Of a DNA stretch of 64,000 nucleotides, positions 37,045-46,428 are shown piece by piece. Below the pieces are notes generated by a model. That model ran no database searches. It saw only the letters and a list, made by a program, of their open reading frames with translations, and had not been told where the DNA came from. The stretch comes from Tissierellales bacterium (GTDB lineage Bacteria > Bacillota > Clostridia > Tissierellales > Sedimentibacteraceae), in assembly GCA_018433765.1 (NCBI GenBank), contig JAHDQO010000019.1, positions 50,672-114,671 of the forward strand, in the 5' to 3' direction. Numbering within the stretch: the first letter of the stretch is position 1; each line of letters opens with the position of its first letter. The position numbers and the translations under genes are program-made.

Positions 37045-37908
37045 TTATTCTATGAACTTCTTATTTAGAAAAAATACTGCCAATATGCCTGGTCCTGTAT
37101 GAGCACTAACAGCAGCACCAAAATAATCAATTACTATTTCTTGACAACCATATTTTTCAACTAATTTATTTTTGACAATTTCAACTGCTTCAAGATTGTC
37201 ACTATGTCCAATGCCTATTGTTTGGTTTTTAATATCATCTTGTCTTTCATCAATGTAGTGAAACATCTTACTAATTAATTTTTTTGAACCTCTAACTTTA
37301 TTAATTGGTCTAATTACACCATCTTTAATATCAAATACAGGTTTTATATTCAGCAATCCTCCAACAAAAGCACTTGTCCTACTTACTCTTCCACCTTTAT
37401 ATAAGTACTCAATATTATCTACAGTAAAAATATGTTCTCCATGCTTTTTATAATGTTCTAACATTCTGAATATTGCTTCTTTACTTTGACCATTCTTAAC
37501 CATTTTACCAGCTTTTAATACCATTAATCCAAGCATACCACTGGTTAACTTTGAATCAAAAACTTCAATATCAAAATCAGGAAACTTTTCTATTATTTCA
37601 CTTTTTGCAATTAATGCGGACTGATATGTATTTGACAATCCTGATGAAAAACTAATATATATACATGACTCATTCTTTTCTGCGTATTCTGTAAATTTAT
37701 TTTTAAATACATGTGGTGGTATTTGTGCTGTCTTGAAATAATCGCCATCATTCATTCTTTTAAACATCTCTTCTGGCATTATATCTACTTTATCTTTATA
37801 TTCTTTATCACCACAAAAAACATATATAGGTAAAATATCAATTTCGTATTTATCAACTAATTCTTTTGGAAGATCACAAGCTGAATCAGTAATTATTTTA
37901 TATGACAT
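37045..37908 (-). CDS. DegV family fatty-acid-binding protein (first copy)
   Basis: 287 residues, the same length as and collinear with the following degV gene. It has ITDSACDLPKELV, ISFSSGLSNTYQS, YLYKGGRVSRTSAFVGGLL and SAHTGPGILAVFF. It is the promoter-proximal copy of the pair. The gene downstream shares the GGRVSRTSAF core exactly, but the two differ in many surface positions, so the duplication is not recent. Confidence 0.88.
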   Translation of the reverse strand: MSYKIITDSACDLPKELVDKYEIDILPIYVFCGDKEYKDKVDIMPEEMFKRMNDGDYFKTAQIPPHVFKNKFTEYAEKNESCIYISFSSGLSNTYQSALIAKSEIIEKFPDFDIEVFDSKLTSGMLGLMVLKAGKMVKNGQSKEAIFRMLEHYKKHGEHIFTVDNIEYLYKGGRVSRTSAFVGGLLNIKPVFDIKDGVIRPINKVRGSKKLISKMFHYIDERQDDIKNQTIGIGHSDNLEAVEIVKNKLVEKYGCQEIVIDYFGAAVSAHTGPGILAVFFLNKKFIE

Positions 37909-38074
37909 TTTAACCCCCTTTTACCTTTTTTTTATTATTATAATATAATTCTATATTAGATTCAAATTAAAGAAAAATTAATTTTAGTTGCTATTATGTA
38001 TCAATTATGTTAATATTACATTGTTTTGAAGTTCTTTTCTGTATTTTCCCTACACATTGTCAGGAGTTGATTAC

Positions 38075-38557
38075 ATGAAAAAAATAATAATCTTAATATT
38101 GTACTATTTATTATGGATAATATTTGCTGAAAAACTTACAATACAATCAGGAATAATAGGGATTTTATTTGTTATTTTATTAATTAAATACAACAATGAT
38201 TTATTATCAGACTATAAGTTTGTTAAATTTGGTAGAAAATTAAAATATTATATACTTTACATAGCAGTTCTTGTTTACGAGGTTATAAAGGCTAATATAC
38301 AAGTTGCAGTTATTGTGTTAAGCAAAAACCCAAATTTAAGTCCTTGTATCGTTGAACATAAAACTAAACTGAATAATAATTTTTATAAAATGATATTGGC
38401 AAATTCTATTACTTTGACACCCGGAACTTTAACAATATCTGTAAATGATGATGTCTTTAAAGTACATTGTTTAAGAAAAAGCTTTAAAGAAGGCGTTTAT
38501 AATTCAAGATTTGAAAAAATACTTTTTAAAATAGAGGAGTTAAACAATGCTATTTAA
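38075..38557 (+). CDS. Cation antiporter subunit E (MrpE / MbhA-like)
   Basis: 160 residues from the ATG at 38075, which has AGGAG eight bases upstream. Two to three N-terminal membrane helices precede a cytoplasmic part with the family pattern ILANSITLTPGTLTISVNDD. It is the first gene of a ten-gene antiporter operon, and MrpE has this position in Mbh-type clusters. It overlaps the start of the F subunit by 11 bp. The E subunit is needed for assembly and does not itself carry ions. Confidence 0.85.
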   Translation: MKKIIILILYYLLWIIFAEKLTIQSGIIGILFVILLIKYNNDLLSDYKFVKFGRKLKYYILYIAVLVYEVIKANIQVAVIVLSKNPNLSPCIVEHKTKLNNNFYKMILANSITLTPGTLTISVNDDVFKVHCLRKSFKEGVYNSRFEKILFKIEELNNAI

Positions 38558-38795
38558 AATATCTATTATTGTTTTATCAATAACAATAATATTATGTATG
38601 TATAGGGCAATAAAAGGCCCTACTATCGCTGATAGAATCATAGCAATTAACGTTATAGGAACAAAAGTTATAGTTATAATATTACTAGTTTCATTTATAT
38701 TTCATGAAACTTATTTTATTGATACAGCTTTAGTTTATGCATTGATAAGTTTTATAGCTTCTATTATTATTTCAAAAGTATTGATAGAACAGTAA
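38547..38795 (+). CDS. Cation antiporter subunit F (MrpF / MbhB-like)
   Basis: 82 residues with three membrane helices and the MrpF signature YRAIKGPTIADRIIAINVIG, followed by IDTALVYALISFIA. The start overlaps the E gene, so translation is coupled. It is an auxiliary membrane subunit of the Na+/H+ antiporter. A 159-bp repeat-bearing gap separates it from the G gene. Confidence 0.88.
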   Translation: MLFKISIIVLSITIILCMYRAIKGPTIADRIIAINVIGTKVIVIILLVSFIFHETYFIDTALVYALISFIASIIISKVLIEQ

Positions 38796-38954
38796 GAATT
38801 TATAATGAATTGAGAAATGAGAATTACAAGAAAATTTACACCATAAATTATCAACTATTAACTATCAATTATCAACTTCAAAGGGTGCGGAGCACAATTC
38901 AGTGTCATTCCGTGTTCTTCCGTGGTTAATTTAATTTAAAGGAATGTATATATT
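38796..38954. repeat. Repeat-bearing gap inside the antiporter operon
   Basis: The gap contains TTATCAACTATTAACTATCA / ATTATCAAC (38848-38878), the inverse of the TTGATAGTTGATAATTAAT family, and TTCCGTGTTCTTCCGTGGTT (38908-38927). Both occur in other intergenic gaps of this window. No gene or terminator is seen in it. Confidence 0.65.
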
Positions 38955-39245
38955 ATGAACATATTAATTTCGGCTTTATTGATATCGGGTCTTTTTTTCT
39001 TTATTGTTGGAACTATTGGAATTTTAAGGTTTCCAGATATATATACTCGAGCTCATAGTACTGCTAAATGTGATACTTTAGGCACTGTATTAATATTACT
39101 AGCTCTCATTATTTATAATGGAATAAATTTTGTTTCTTTAAAAATATTATTAATCATTATATTTATTTGGATTACATCGCCTACTTCAACACATCTGATT
39201 GCAAAGGCTAATTATATACAAGAAAATAAAGATAAAAAATTATAG
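38955..39245 (+). CDS. Cation antiporter subunit G (MrpG / MbhC-like)
   Basis: 96 residues with three membrane helices and the MrpG pattern GLFFFIVGTIGILRFPDIYT followed by RAHSTAKCDTLG. It lies in the order E-F-G as in Mrp and Mbh operons. It is followed by a 106-bp gap before the MbhD-like gene. An Mrp complex lacking G is usually inactive, so its presence suggests a working transporter. Confidence 0.88.
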   Translation: MNILISALLISGLFFFIVGTIGILRFPDIYTRAHSTAKCDTLGTVLILLALIIYNGINFVSLKILLIIIFIWITSPTSTHLIAKANYIQENKDKKL

Positions 39246-39351
39246 TAAAAAGTTAAAAGTTATTGAATAAATTTTCTTTTAGAAAATTTAACTATATTTT
39301 TCGTTATTCGTTACTAGTTTCACGTTTAACAAAATTTGGTAGGAGTTTTAT

Positions 39352-39591
39352 ATGGAATTGTTTAGTATAATTATGCTTATTTCTTTAATAATTTTTTCAA
39401 TTGCTGTCTCTGTTGTAAAAGATCTACTTGCTAGTGTAATAGTTTTTATGGTCTACAGCCTTATAATGGCGATATTATGGCAGCAGCTAAATGCACCTGA
39501 TTTAGCAATTACAGAAGCTGCGGTTGGAGCAGGTATTACTACACTTCTATTTATTATTGCCATAAAGAAAATAAGAGGTGATAAGAAATGA
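39352..39591 (+). CDS. MbhD-like subunit (DUF4040; equivalent to part of the MrpA C-terminus)
   Basis: 79 residues with three helices and the conserved stretch LWQQLNAPDLAITEAAVGAG. This segment is the MbhD domain, fused to MrpA in Bacillus-type Mrp but encoded separately in archaeal Mbh and in several Clostridia. Its acidic and polar residues line the ion path in known structures. It overlaps the next gene by 4 bp. Confidence 0.85.
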   Translation: MELFSIIMLISLIIFSIAVSVVKDLLASVIVFMVYSLIMAILWQQLNAPDLAITEAAVGAGITTLLFIIAIKKIRGDKK

Positions 39592-39860
39592 GAAAGATAG
39601 GTGCTATACTTATTGCCAGTTTATTAATATTACTTCTTCTTTTAGGTGTTAATGAACTTCCTGAATTTGGCAATCCCTACAATCCAGATAATAACGAATT
39701 AAGTCATGGTTATATCGAAAATTCGCTTAAAGATACAGGTGCTAAGAATATTGTAGCAAGTATTATTTTAGACTATAGAGCTTTAGATACTTTTATAGAA
39801 GCAGCAGTTTTATTTACCGCAGCAGTTACGGTAATAGTAATACTTAAAAAGAACAGTTGA
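39588..39860 (+). CDS. MbhE-like subunit (equivalent to the MrpA C-terminal domain)
   Basis: 90 residues. It has an N-terminal helix, a conserved loop (FGNPYNPDNNELSHGYIENS), then NIVASIILDYRALDTFIEAA and a second helix, matching MbhE. It is translationally coupled to the MbhD-like gene (ATGA overlap). Together the two replace the C-terminal half of MrpA. A 169-bp gap with an inverted repeat follows. Confidence 0.85.
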   Translation: MRKIGAILIASLLILLLLLGVNELPEFGNPYNPDNNELSHGYIENSLKDTGAKNIVASIILDYRALDTFIEAAVLFTAAVTVIVILKKNS

Positions 39861-40029
39861 TATTTTATAGTTGATAATTAATATTTAATGGAAGTTTTAC
39901 TCCGTAAAGCAACAAATATAATAAATTTTCATATAGAAAATTTAAACCATTAACTATCAATTATACACTATCAACTATTAACTATTTAACTGTGTGTTTA
40001 TGTGGTTAATTATAAAGAGGGTTAATTAT
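39861..40029. repeat. MITE-like inverted repeat inside the antiporter operon
   Basis: ATAGTTGATAATTAATATTT with AATGG (39869-39893) and its inverse CCATTAACTATCAATTATAC (39948-39967), with a further TATCAACTATTAACT, bracket about 55 bp. The arms belong to the family seen at 33791 and 38844. No gene is seen. The B-subunit ribosome site lies at its right end. Confidence 0.6.
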
Positions 40030-40446
40030 ATGAAAAATGATATTGTTTTGAGAGAAGTTTGTAAATTTATGATACCTGCAATTCAGCTTTATGCTGTATA
40101 TATTATACTTCATGGTCATATCTCACCTGGTGGAGGTTTCGCAGGTGGTACTATTTTGAGTTGTAGTTTCATTATTGCTCATTTGGTATTTGGTAGAGAT
40201 TATGTAAAAAGCAAGTTCAACTTTAATTTACTAATTAAAATAATGAGTATTTGTTTGATAATATATGGAATTATTAAAATGTATAGTTTTTTAACATCAG
40301 GTACACATCTTCCTCATCCTCCAATAGGAGTCCCTGGAAATATATTAAGTGGCGGATTTATACTTCCCTTAAATATTTTAGTAGGTATAATAGTAGCCTG
40401 TGTTATGTACATTGTCTTTGATCTTTTTATGGAAGGCGGTAAATAA
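40030..40446 (+). CDS. Cation antiporter subunit B (MrpB / MbhF-like)
   Basis: 138 residues from the ATG at 40030 (AGAGGG upstream); the longer in-frame start lies inside the repeat. Four helices carry the MrpB signature YIILHGHISPGGGFAGGTIL and, later, GTHLPHPPIGVPGNILSGGF. It pairs with the C subunit in the membrane arm. It ends 2 bp before the next gene. Confidence 0.88.
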   Translation: MKNDIVLREVCKFMIPAIQLYAVYIILHGHISPGGGFAGGTILSCSFIIAHLVFGRDYVKSKFNFNLLIKIMSICLIIYGIIKMYSFLTSGTHLPHPPIGVPGNILSGGFILPLNILVGIIVACVMYIVFDLFMEGGK

Positions 40447-40448
40447 TA

Positions 40449-40808
40449 ATGGGAATAGTAACAAATTATTTCGAAACTTGTTCTATTATTTTATTTGGTG
40501 TAGGATTTGCAACTTTGATGTTTCATAGAAACTTAATAAAAAAAATAATAGGTATGAATATAATGGACACAGCAGTATTTTTATTTTTTATAGCTAAAGG
40601 TTACATATCAGGTAAAGAAGCACCTATAATAACTAATAGTTATAAAGGTATTGAAGGTTATGTCAATCCCGTTCCTACTGCTCTTATGCTTACAGGCATT
40701 GTAGTAGCAGTAAGTACTACTGCTTTTGCTTTAGCTTTAACAATAAAACTACATGAAAAATATGGAACTATAGACCTTGATGAAATAATTAGAATGAAAG
40801 GAGATTAA
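40449..40808 (+). CDS. Cation antiporter subunit C (MrpC / MbhG, NuoK-like)
   Basis: 119 residues with three helices, related to NuoK of complex I (FGVGFATLMFHRNLIKKIIG, NIMDTAVFLFFIA, then VPTALMLTGIVVAVSTTAFA). The C-terminus KLHEKYGTIDLDEI is typical of MrpC. It is tightly packed between the B and first ND5-like genes. Confidence 0.9.
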   Translation: MGIVTNYFETCSIILFGVGFATLMFHRNLIKKIIGMNIMDTAVFLFFIAKGYISGKEAPIITNSYKGIEGYVNPVPTALMLTGIVVAVSTTAFALALTIKLHEKYGTIDLDEIIRMKGD

Positions 40809-40810
40809 TT

Positions 40811-42274
40811 ATGTATAAATATTTTCCCCTTATAAATGTATTTGTTTTAATGATAACAGCTTTTACAATACCTATCGTCCGGAAAAAGAAAATTGCTAGA
40901 GAATTAAGCATATTTTCAAATGCTGTTATTTTAATTTTATCTATTTTTATATTAGTAAATGTAATAAGTATTGGTGACTTTCATTATAAAGCAGGTTATC
41001 CTAATACTTTTTTTGGAATTGATTGGTATATTGGTTCTATTGAAAGTGTTTTAAGTGTTTTGTTTGCCTTTGTATCTTTACTTATAGTCATATATTCTTA
41101 TAAAAGTATTGAACACGAAGTTCCAAATGAAAAAATTGATTTTTATTATATTTTACTTAATCTTCTTTTAGCCTCTTTACTAGGTATAATATACACAAAT
41201 GATCTTTTTAACAGTTACGTATTTATAGAAGTTTCTACTCTTGCTTCCTGCGGAATTATAGTTATTAAGGATAAAAAAGCTAACATAAAAGCTACTATAA
41301 AATATCTTATAATGAGTACAGTCGGTTCTGGACTTATTCTTATGGCTATAGCCTATATCTATTCTTTAACTGGACATTTAAACATGTCCTTAATACATGA
41401 AGTTATAATCAAAAACTACACACAGTATCCTAATTCAGTACTAATAATACTTGTTTTGTTTACAGTTGGTTTAGGCGTAAAAAGTGCTATGTTTCCTTTA
41501 CACGGTTGGCTTCCTGATGCACACTCAAGCGCACCAACTCCATCAAGTGCATTATTATCTGGTTTAGTTATTAAAGTATACGCTTTTACTTTAATTAAAA
41601 TATTGTATAGAGTATTTTCATTTTCAATAGTTAATGAGACTATAATTTTAAATGTTATTATTTTACTTGGAAGTTGTGGAATGATTTTTGGTTCAATCAT
41701 GGCTATTACACAGAAAGAGTTGAAAAGAATGGTAGCCTATTCAAGTATAGCTCAAATGGGTTATGTTTTTTTTGGTATAGGATTAGGTACACCAGCAGGA
41801 GTAGCAACTGCCGTATTTCATATAGTTGGTCATGCAGTTACTAAATCAGCATTGTTTCTCTGCTCTGGTCTTATGATTGAAAAAGTTGGAAGTAAAAAAA
41901 TATCAGACTTGAAAGGTATAGGTAAAGAAATGCCTTTAGCTCTTGTACTTTTTACACTGGGAGCTTTTTCTATGATAGGTATACCTATACTTCCCGGCTT
42001 CATAAGTAAATGGTATTTATCCTTAGCATGTATAGAAATAAATAGATTGTCTTTAGTTATTATCATATTAACAAGTAGTATTCTTAATGTTATTTACTAT
42101 TTTCCAATAATTATAAATGGATTTTTTGGACATGAAAATCTTGAAGGAAAAGTTTATAAATCAAAGAGTGTTTCTATTGATAGAATGTTACCAATTATAT
42201 TTCTTATGACTGCAATGGTTTTAGTAGGTGGATTTTCAAAGAATATACTTAATTTTATATCTACAGCCTTTTAA
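40811..42274 (+). CDS. ND5-like antiporter subunit 1 (MrpD / MbhH-like)
   Basis: 487 residues with about 14 membrane helices. Key complex I/Mrp features are the Glu of helix 5 (NSYVFIEVSTLASCG), the helix 7-8 lysine region (GLGVKSAMFPLHGWLPDAHS with SAPTPSSALLSG) and the helix 12 part (MVAYSSIAQMGYVFFGIGLG). It directly follows subunit C, as MrpD does. These residues form the proton half-channels coupled to cation movement. Confidence 0.9.
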   Translation: MYKYFPLINVFVLMITAFTIPIVRKKKIARELSIFSNAVILILSIFILVNVISIGDFHYKAGYPNTFFGIDWYIGSIESVLSVLFAFVSLLIVIYSYKSIEHEVPNEKIDFYYILLNLLLASLLGIIYTNDLFNSYVFIEVSTLASCGIIVIKDKKANIKATIKYLIMSTVGSGLILMAIAYIYSLTGHLNMSLIHEVIIKNYTQYPNSVLIILVLFTVGLGVKSAMFPLHGWLPDAHSSAPTPSSALLSGLVIKVYAFTLIKILYRVFSFSIVNETIILNVIILLGSCGMIFGSIMAITQKELKRMVAYSSIAQMGYVFFGIGLGTPAGVATAVFHIVGHAVTKSALFLCSGLMIEKVGSKKISDLKGIGKEMPLALVLFTLGAFSMIGIPILPGFISKWYLSLACIEINRLSLVIIILTSSILNVIYYFPIIINGFFGHENLEGKVYKSKSVSIDRMLPIIFLMTAMVLVGGFSKNILNFISTAF

Positions 42275-42315
42275 AAAAATAATAATGACAGCAATGAATT
42301 GAAAGGACTGAATTT

Positions 42316-43767
42316 ATGTTTGATTTTATTTTAATATTACCTATTTTAATACCTTTTATCACAGGTTTATTAATACTATTAATAAAGCCAAATGTTAAGA
42401 AAACTGAAAAATATATTATGTTTACTGTTATAGTAAACTTTATTATTACAGCATACACATCCTTTATTTATAAAGGTTTATCTTTTCATATTTTAAAATT
42501 TAATAATTTGCTAGATATATATTTAGCACCAGACACATTAGGTTCAATATTTGCTATGTTAGTGTCTGTACTTTGGATTTTTACAACTTTTTATTCTTTT
42601 GACTATATGAGTCATGAACATAATCTAAATAGATTTTATGCTTTTTTTATTATGACTTTAGGTATTACTTTAGGTATTGCTTTCTCAGGTAATTTAATAA
42701 CATTATACATTTTTTATGAAATGTTAACATTGTGTACATTCCCTTTAGTTATACATTCAGATACTGAAGAAGCTCTTAAATGCGGAAGAAAATATTTGTT
42801 ATACTCATTTATTGGTGCTGCGTTTGTTCTTTTTGGAATTATAATATTCTTTAGTCAAACAGGAAATCTTGATTTCACAGCTGGTGGAATAGTTAAATTA
42901 TTTAATAACAGCAATAAGAATTATTTCCTAATGTCTTATATATTCTTTTTTATAGGTTTTGGAGTTAAAGCTGCTTTGGTACCATTTCATTCATGGCTTC
43001 CATCTGCTATGGTAGCTCCTACCCCTGTAAGTTCACTACTCCATGCTGTTGCTGTAGTTAAGTCAGGTGTTTTTTCACTCACACGTATGACTTATTATAT
43101 ATTTGGATGGAAAATAATTGAGCAGACAGGTGGAAATGATTATATGCTTGTTTTTGTTCTTTTAACAATATTAATGGGATCTTTTTTAGCTTTACATCAG
43201 CAAAATTTAAAAAAGAGATTAGCGTATTCTACTATCAGCCAATTAGGTTATATTATGTTAGGATTGGTAGTTTTCTCAGAGAATGCTTTCATAGGCGGTA
43301 TGCTGCATATGCTTTTTCATGCAATGATAAAAATAACATTATTCTTCTGTGTAGGAGCAATAATGCATTACTATCATAAAACTGAGATAAGTGAAATTGA
43401 AGGCATTGGAAAGAGTATGCCTAAAACAATGATATGCTTTACTATCGCTTCAATTTCATTAATTGGTATACCGCCAGCAAATGGGTTTGTCAGCAAATGG
43501 TACTTAGCAATTGGAGGACTTGAACTTGGAGCTTATTTTGTACCAATAATTCTTTTATTGAGTGCTTTATTAACAGCTGGTTACTTAATACCTGTGATTA
43601 CAACTGCATTCTTTAAAGGCCCTCCATCTTCAGAAGTTGATATAAAAGAACCGGGAAATCTGATGTTAATGCCAATTATAGTTTTAACATGCATAAGTGT
43701 TATAACAGGATTTTTCCCTAATTTATTAATATCTGTATTACAAAAAGCATCAAGTGTGTTGTTCTAA
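42316..43767 (+). CDS. ND5-like antiporter subunit 2
   Basis: 483 residues, a second proton-antiporter-type subunit with the helix 5 Glu (TLYIFYEMLTLCTFPLVIHS), GFGVKAALVPFHSWLPSAMV and the broken-helix region LAYSTISQLGYIMLGLV. It diverges clearly from the preceding gene, so it is not a recent copy. A 41-bp spacer separates it from subunit 1. Simple Mrp complexes have two such subunits and this operon has three. Confidence 0.9.
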   Translation: MFDFILILPILIPFITGLLILLIKPNVKKTEKYIMFTVIVNFIITAYTSFIYKGLSFHILKFNNLLDIYLAPDTLGSIFAMLVSVLWIFTTFYSFDYMSHEHNLNRFYAFFIMTLGITLGIAFSGNLITLYIFYEMLTLCTFPLVIHSDTEEALKCGRKYLLYSFIGAAFVLFGIIIFFSQTGNLDFTAGGIVKLFNNSNKNYFLMSYIFFFIGFGVKAALVPFHSWLPSAMVAPTPVSSLLHAVAVVKSGVFSLTRMTYYIFGWKIIEQTGGNDYMLVFVLLTILMGSFLALHQQNLKKRLAYSTISQLGYIMLGLVVFSENAFIGGMLHMLFHAMIKITLFFCVGAIMHYYHKTEISEIEGIGKSMPKTMICFTIASISLIGIPPANGFVSKWYLAIGGLELGAYFVPIILLLSALLTAGYLIPVITTAFFKGPPSSEVDIKEPGNLMLMPIIVLTCISVITGFFPNLLISVLQKASSVLF

Positions 43768-43782
43768 AAGGCGGTGATTATA

Positions 43783-45813
43783 ATGTCAGCAGAAAATTTA
43801 TTAGCATTTATTATTCTTTTTCCATCTTTATGTACTGCTATTGCCTATTTTTTAGGTAACAAAGATGAAAAAATTAGAAATATCTTTTTAATATTCGTTA
43901 CTTTGATTAATTTTGTAGCTGTATTATGCTTATTTAAATATATAAAAACTGATACTGTAGAAATATCTGTTCCCTATATAATGGGTTCTGGTCTTCATTT
44001 AAAGCTTAATAGTTTTAGATATATCTTTGTATTTATTACTAGTTTTGTTTGGTTTATTATTACTGTATATTCGTCTCAATACCTAATAAACTATATTCAC
44101 AGAAATAGATACTACTTATTTTTTATGATTACTTATGTCAGTACCATTGGTATATTTATATCTGAAAATTTACTTAATTTATTTACCTTTTTTGAAATTA
44201 TGTCTTTTGCTTCTTATCCTTTGATTATACATGATGAAGATGAGAAAGCTCATTCTGCCGGCAGAACATATATAATTATGGCAACAGCAGGCGGATTGGT
44301 ATTATTGATGGGTATATTCATATTATTCTCATATACGAATACTTTAGATATAAATGAACTTTCTGATATATTACCTTATTTAGGTAACATTAAATACGTT
44401 ATTAGTTCACTATTTATTATAGGATTTGGAGTAAAAGCTGGTATGGTGCCTCTGCATATTTGGCTTCCAAAAGCTCACCCTGCTGCTCCAACACCTGCTA
44501 GTGCAATACTTTCTGGTATTCTCGTTAAAACAGGTATATTTGGAATAATCTTGACAGTTGTCTTTATGATGAAATGTGATATTTATCTCTCAATATTTTT
44601 AGTTATAGTAGGGTTTTTAAATATGTTTACAGGAGGCTTTTTAGCAATTTTTCAAAACAATATTAAGAAAAATCTTGCTTACAGCAGTATGAGTCAAATG
44701 GGTTATCTTTTATTAGGAATAGGATGTATAGGTTTATTAAAAGATCATCAAGCAATAGCTGTTTATGGTACTTTATTTCACGTATTTAATCATGCTATAT
44801 TTAAAGTTATGCTTTTTATGGGTATAGGAATAATTTATATGGTTACTCACAAACTTGATATAAATGACATACAAGGTTTTGGTAGATTTAAGCCTGTATT
44901 AAAGCTTACATTTTTTATTGGATTTTGTGCTATCATCGGTATGCCCGGTTTCAATGGTTTTGCAAGTAAAACTATGATTCATCATGCTTTAACTGAAGCT
45001 GGTCATCTTAATCACAGCAACCTTGCTATTATAGGAGATATTTTGTTTTACGTATGCGGTGCATTTACTACAGCATATTTATTTAAATTATATACTGCTA
45101 TTTTTGTTGAGAATAACAGCAGATATTATGCTTCTTACAAAAAAGATATAAATTCAAGAGCATTGTTTCCTATGGTTGCATCTGCAATTTTAATTGTAAT
45201 ATTTGGACTTAAGCCAAATTGGTTTTTATATCAATTTGAAGGTATAAATGAAATTTTTAATCTTCATAATACAGGTGTATTTGATATTAATTTTTATTCT
45301 TTTTCAAATATTGTATCAGCATTAATAACCATTGGTTTAGGAATCTTAATATATGTATTTTTCATTAATAAAAAACTTATAACAATAGTTGATAATAAAA
45401 AAGTCTATGTAAATCCTTCAATAAATTGGTTTAATTTAGAACAAGATTTATATAAACCTATATTGATTATTTTATTTAAAATTAGTACTGTAGTTTTACA
45501 TGTAGTAGATAATATAATTCTTACATTTTATAATTTTATATATACTTTGATAAAATATATTTCAAACATTGAATTTATTGAGTTTTCTTCTTTGATTAAT
45601 TCAATAAATAATAATAAAAAAGAAACTAATGAAAGTAAATTTGATTATAGTACTTTAGAAAAAAATATAGAAAACAGAACAGAATTTATAAAAACAACTG
45701 TTAAAGAAGATTTAAAAGATGCTAGATATAAAATGAACAGTATAACTTACTCAATATTCTTATTAGGAGCTGTACTGGTATTTATACTTCTTGCTGTTAT
45801 CATATTTAAATAA
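43783..45813 (+). CDS. ND5-like antiporter subunit 3 with long C-terminal extension
   Basis: 676 residues from the ATG at 43783 (AAGGCGGTG upstream). It has the antiporter core (FTFFEIMSFASYPLIIHDED, GFGVKAGMVPLHIWLPKAHP, NLAYSSMSQMGYLLLGIG) plus about 170 extra residues. These include helices near 500-525 and 555-590, a charged helix, and a final membrane anchor (IFLLGAVLVFILLAVIIF). The extension recalls the lateral helix of NuoL/MrpA, although the MbhD/E parts are separate genes here. It is the last gene before the terminator. Confidence 0.88.
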   Translation: MSAENLLAFIILFPSLCTAIAYFLGNKDEKIRNIFLIFVTLINFVAVLCLFKYIKTDTVEISVPYIMGSGLHLKLNSFRYIFVFITSFVWFIITVYSSQYLINYIHRNRYYLFFMITYVSTIGIFISENLLNLFTFFEIMSFASYPLIIHDEDEKAHSAGRTYIIMATAGGLVLLMGIFILFSYTNTLDINELSDILPYLGNIKYVISSLFIIGFGVKAGMVPLHIWLPKAHPAAPTPASAILSGILVKTGIFGIILTVVFMMKCDIYLSIFLVIVGFLNMFTGGFLAIFQNNIKKNLAYSSMSQMGYLLLGIGCIGLLKDHQAIAVYGTLFHVFNHAIFKVMLFMGIGIIYMVTHKLDINDIQGFGRFKPVLKLTFFIGFCAIIGMPGFNGFASKTMIHHALTEAGHLNHSNLAIIGDILFYVCGAFTTAYLFKLYTAIFVENNSRYYASYKKDINSRALFPMVASAILIVIFGLKPNWFLYQFEGINEIFNLHNTGVFDINFYSFSNIVSALITIGLGILIYVFFINKKLITIVDNKKVYVNPSINWFNLEQDLYKPILIILFKISTVVLHVVDNIILTFYNFIYTLIKYISNIEFIEFSSLINSINNNKKETNESKFDYSTLEKNIENRTEFIKTTVKEDLKDARYKMNSITYSIFLLGAVLVFILLAVIIFK

Positions 45814-45823
45814 ACATTAAAAA

Positions 45824-45855
45824 AGGTTCATATTGTACATCATTAATATGAACCT
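45824..45855. terminator. Bidirectional terminator
   Basis: AGGTTCATAT / ATATGAACCT with T-rich flanks on both sides, between the convergent antiporter operon and the small membrane protein gene. Confidence 0.8.
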
Positions 45856-45885
45856 ATCTTATTTAGTTTTTAAAGAAACTTAATT

Positions 45886-46299
45886 TTAATACTCATAGTC
45901 AGTATACCTATTTGATGCTATATAATTTACTTTATCACTAAAAGCTAAATACAGTTGGAATATTTTGCCTGCCAATGAGCCTGTTAAAAAATTTAATATT
46001 AGAATTAATGCAGCTACTCCCGTTTCTATTCCAAATCGTAAGTATAAATCATAAGACCAAACGATTATTAGGATAAAATTTACAAAAGGTATTAATAATA
46101 AAAGCATATGCCAAGCTGATTTATCTATCATGTGAAAAAATAAAATAAATTGTAGTATAGGTATAAAAGCTATCCATGCATTTCTGACATTTGCTTTTTG
46201 TGCCATTGTATAAAATGAAAAAGCATCAAGAAAATAAAATAAAAAAGAGATAGATAAAATTCTTCCTCCTGTATAATATGCCATTAATGATTCTAACAT
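45886..46299 (-). CDS. Small integral membrane protein (DUF5684-like)
   Basis: 137 residues from the ATG at 46299, chosen because TGGAGG precedes it; an ATG 12 bp upstream overlaps that site. Four hydrophobic helices are predicted. The pattern KANVRNAWIAFIPILQFILF followed by IPFVNFILIIVWSYDLYLRF resembles small DUF5684-type membrane proteins. No function is known. It is convergent with the antiporter operon. Confidence 0.6.
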   Translation of the reverse strand: MLESLMAYYTGGRILSISFLFYFLDAFSFYTMAQKANVRNAWIAFIPILQFILFFHMIDKSAWHMLLLLIPFVNFILIIVWSYDLYLRFGIETGVAALILILNFLTGSLAGKIFQLYLAFSDKVNYIASNRYTDYEY

Positions 46300-46428
46300 G
46301 ATAACCTCCATTGATATTAAATATTTATTTGATAATCTCTAATTTATATTTTATATATTAATATAATTTTTTACAAGGAAAAGATTAGCCCTGTAATTTG
46401 TAAATTATTACAATAGTATATTATCTAT

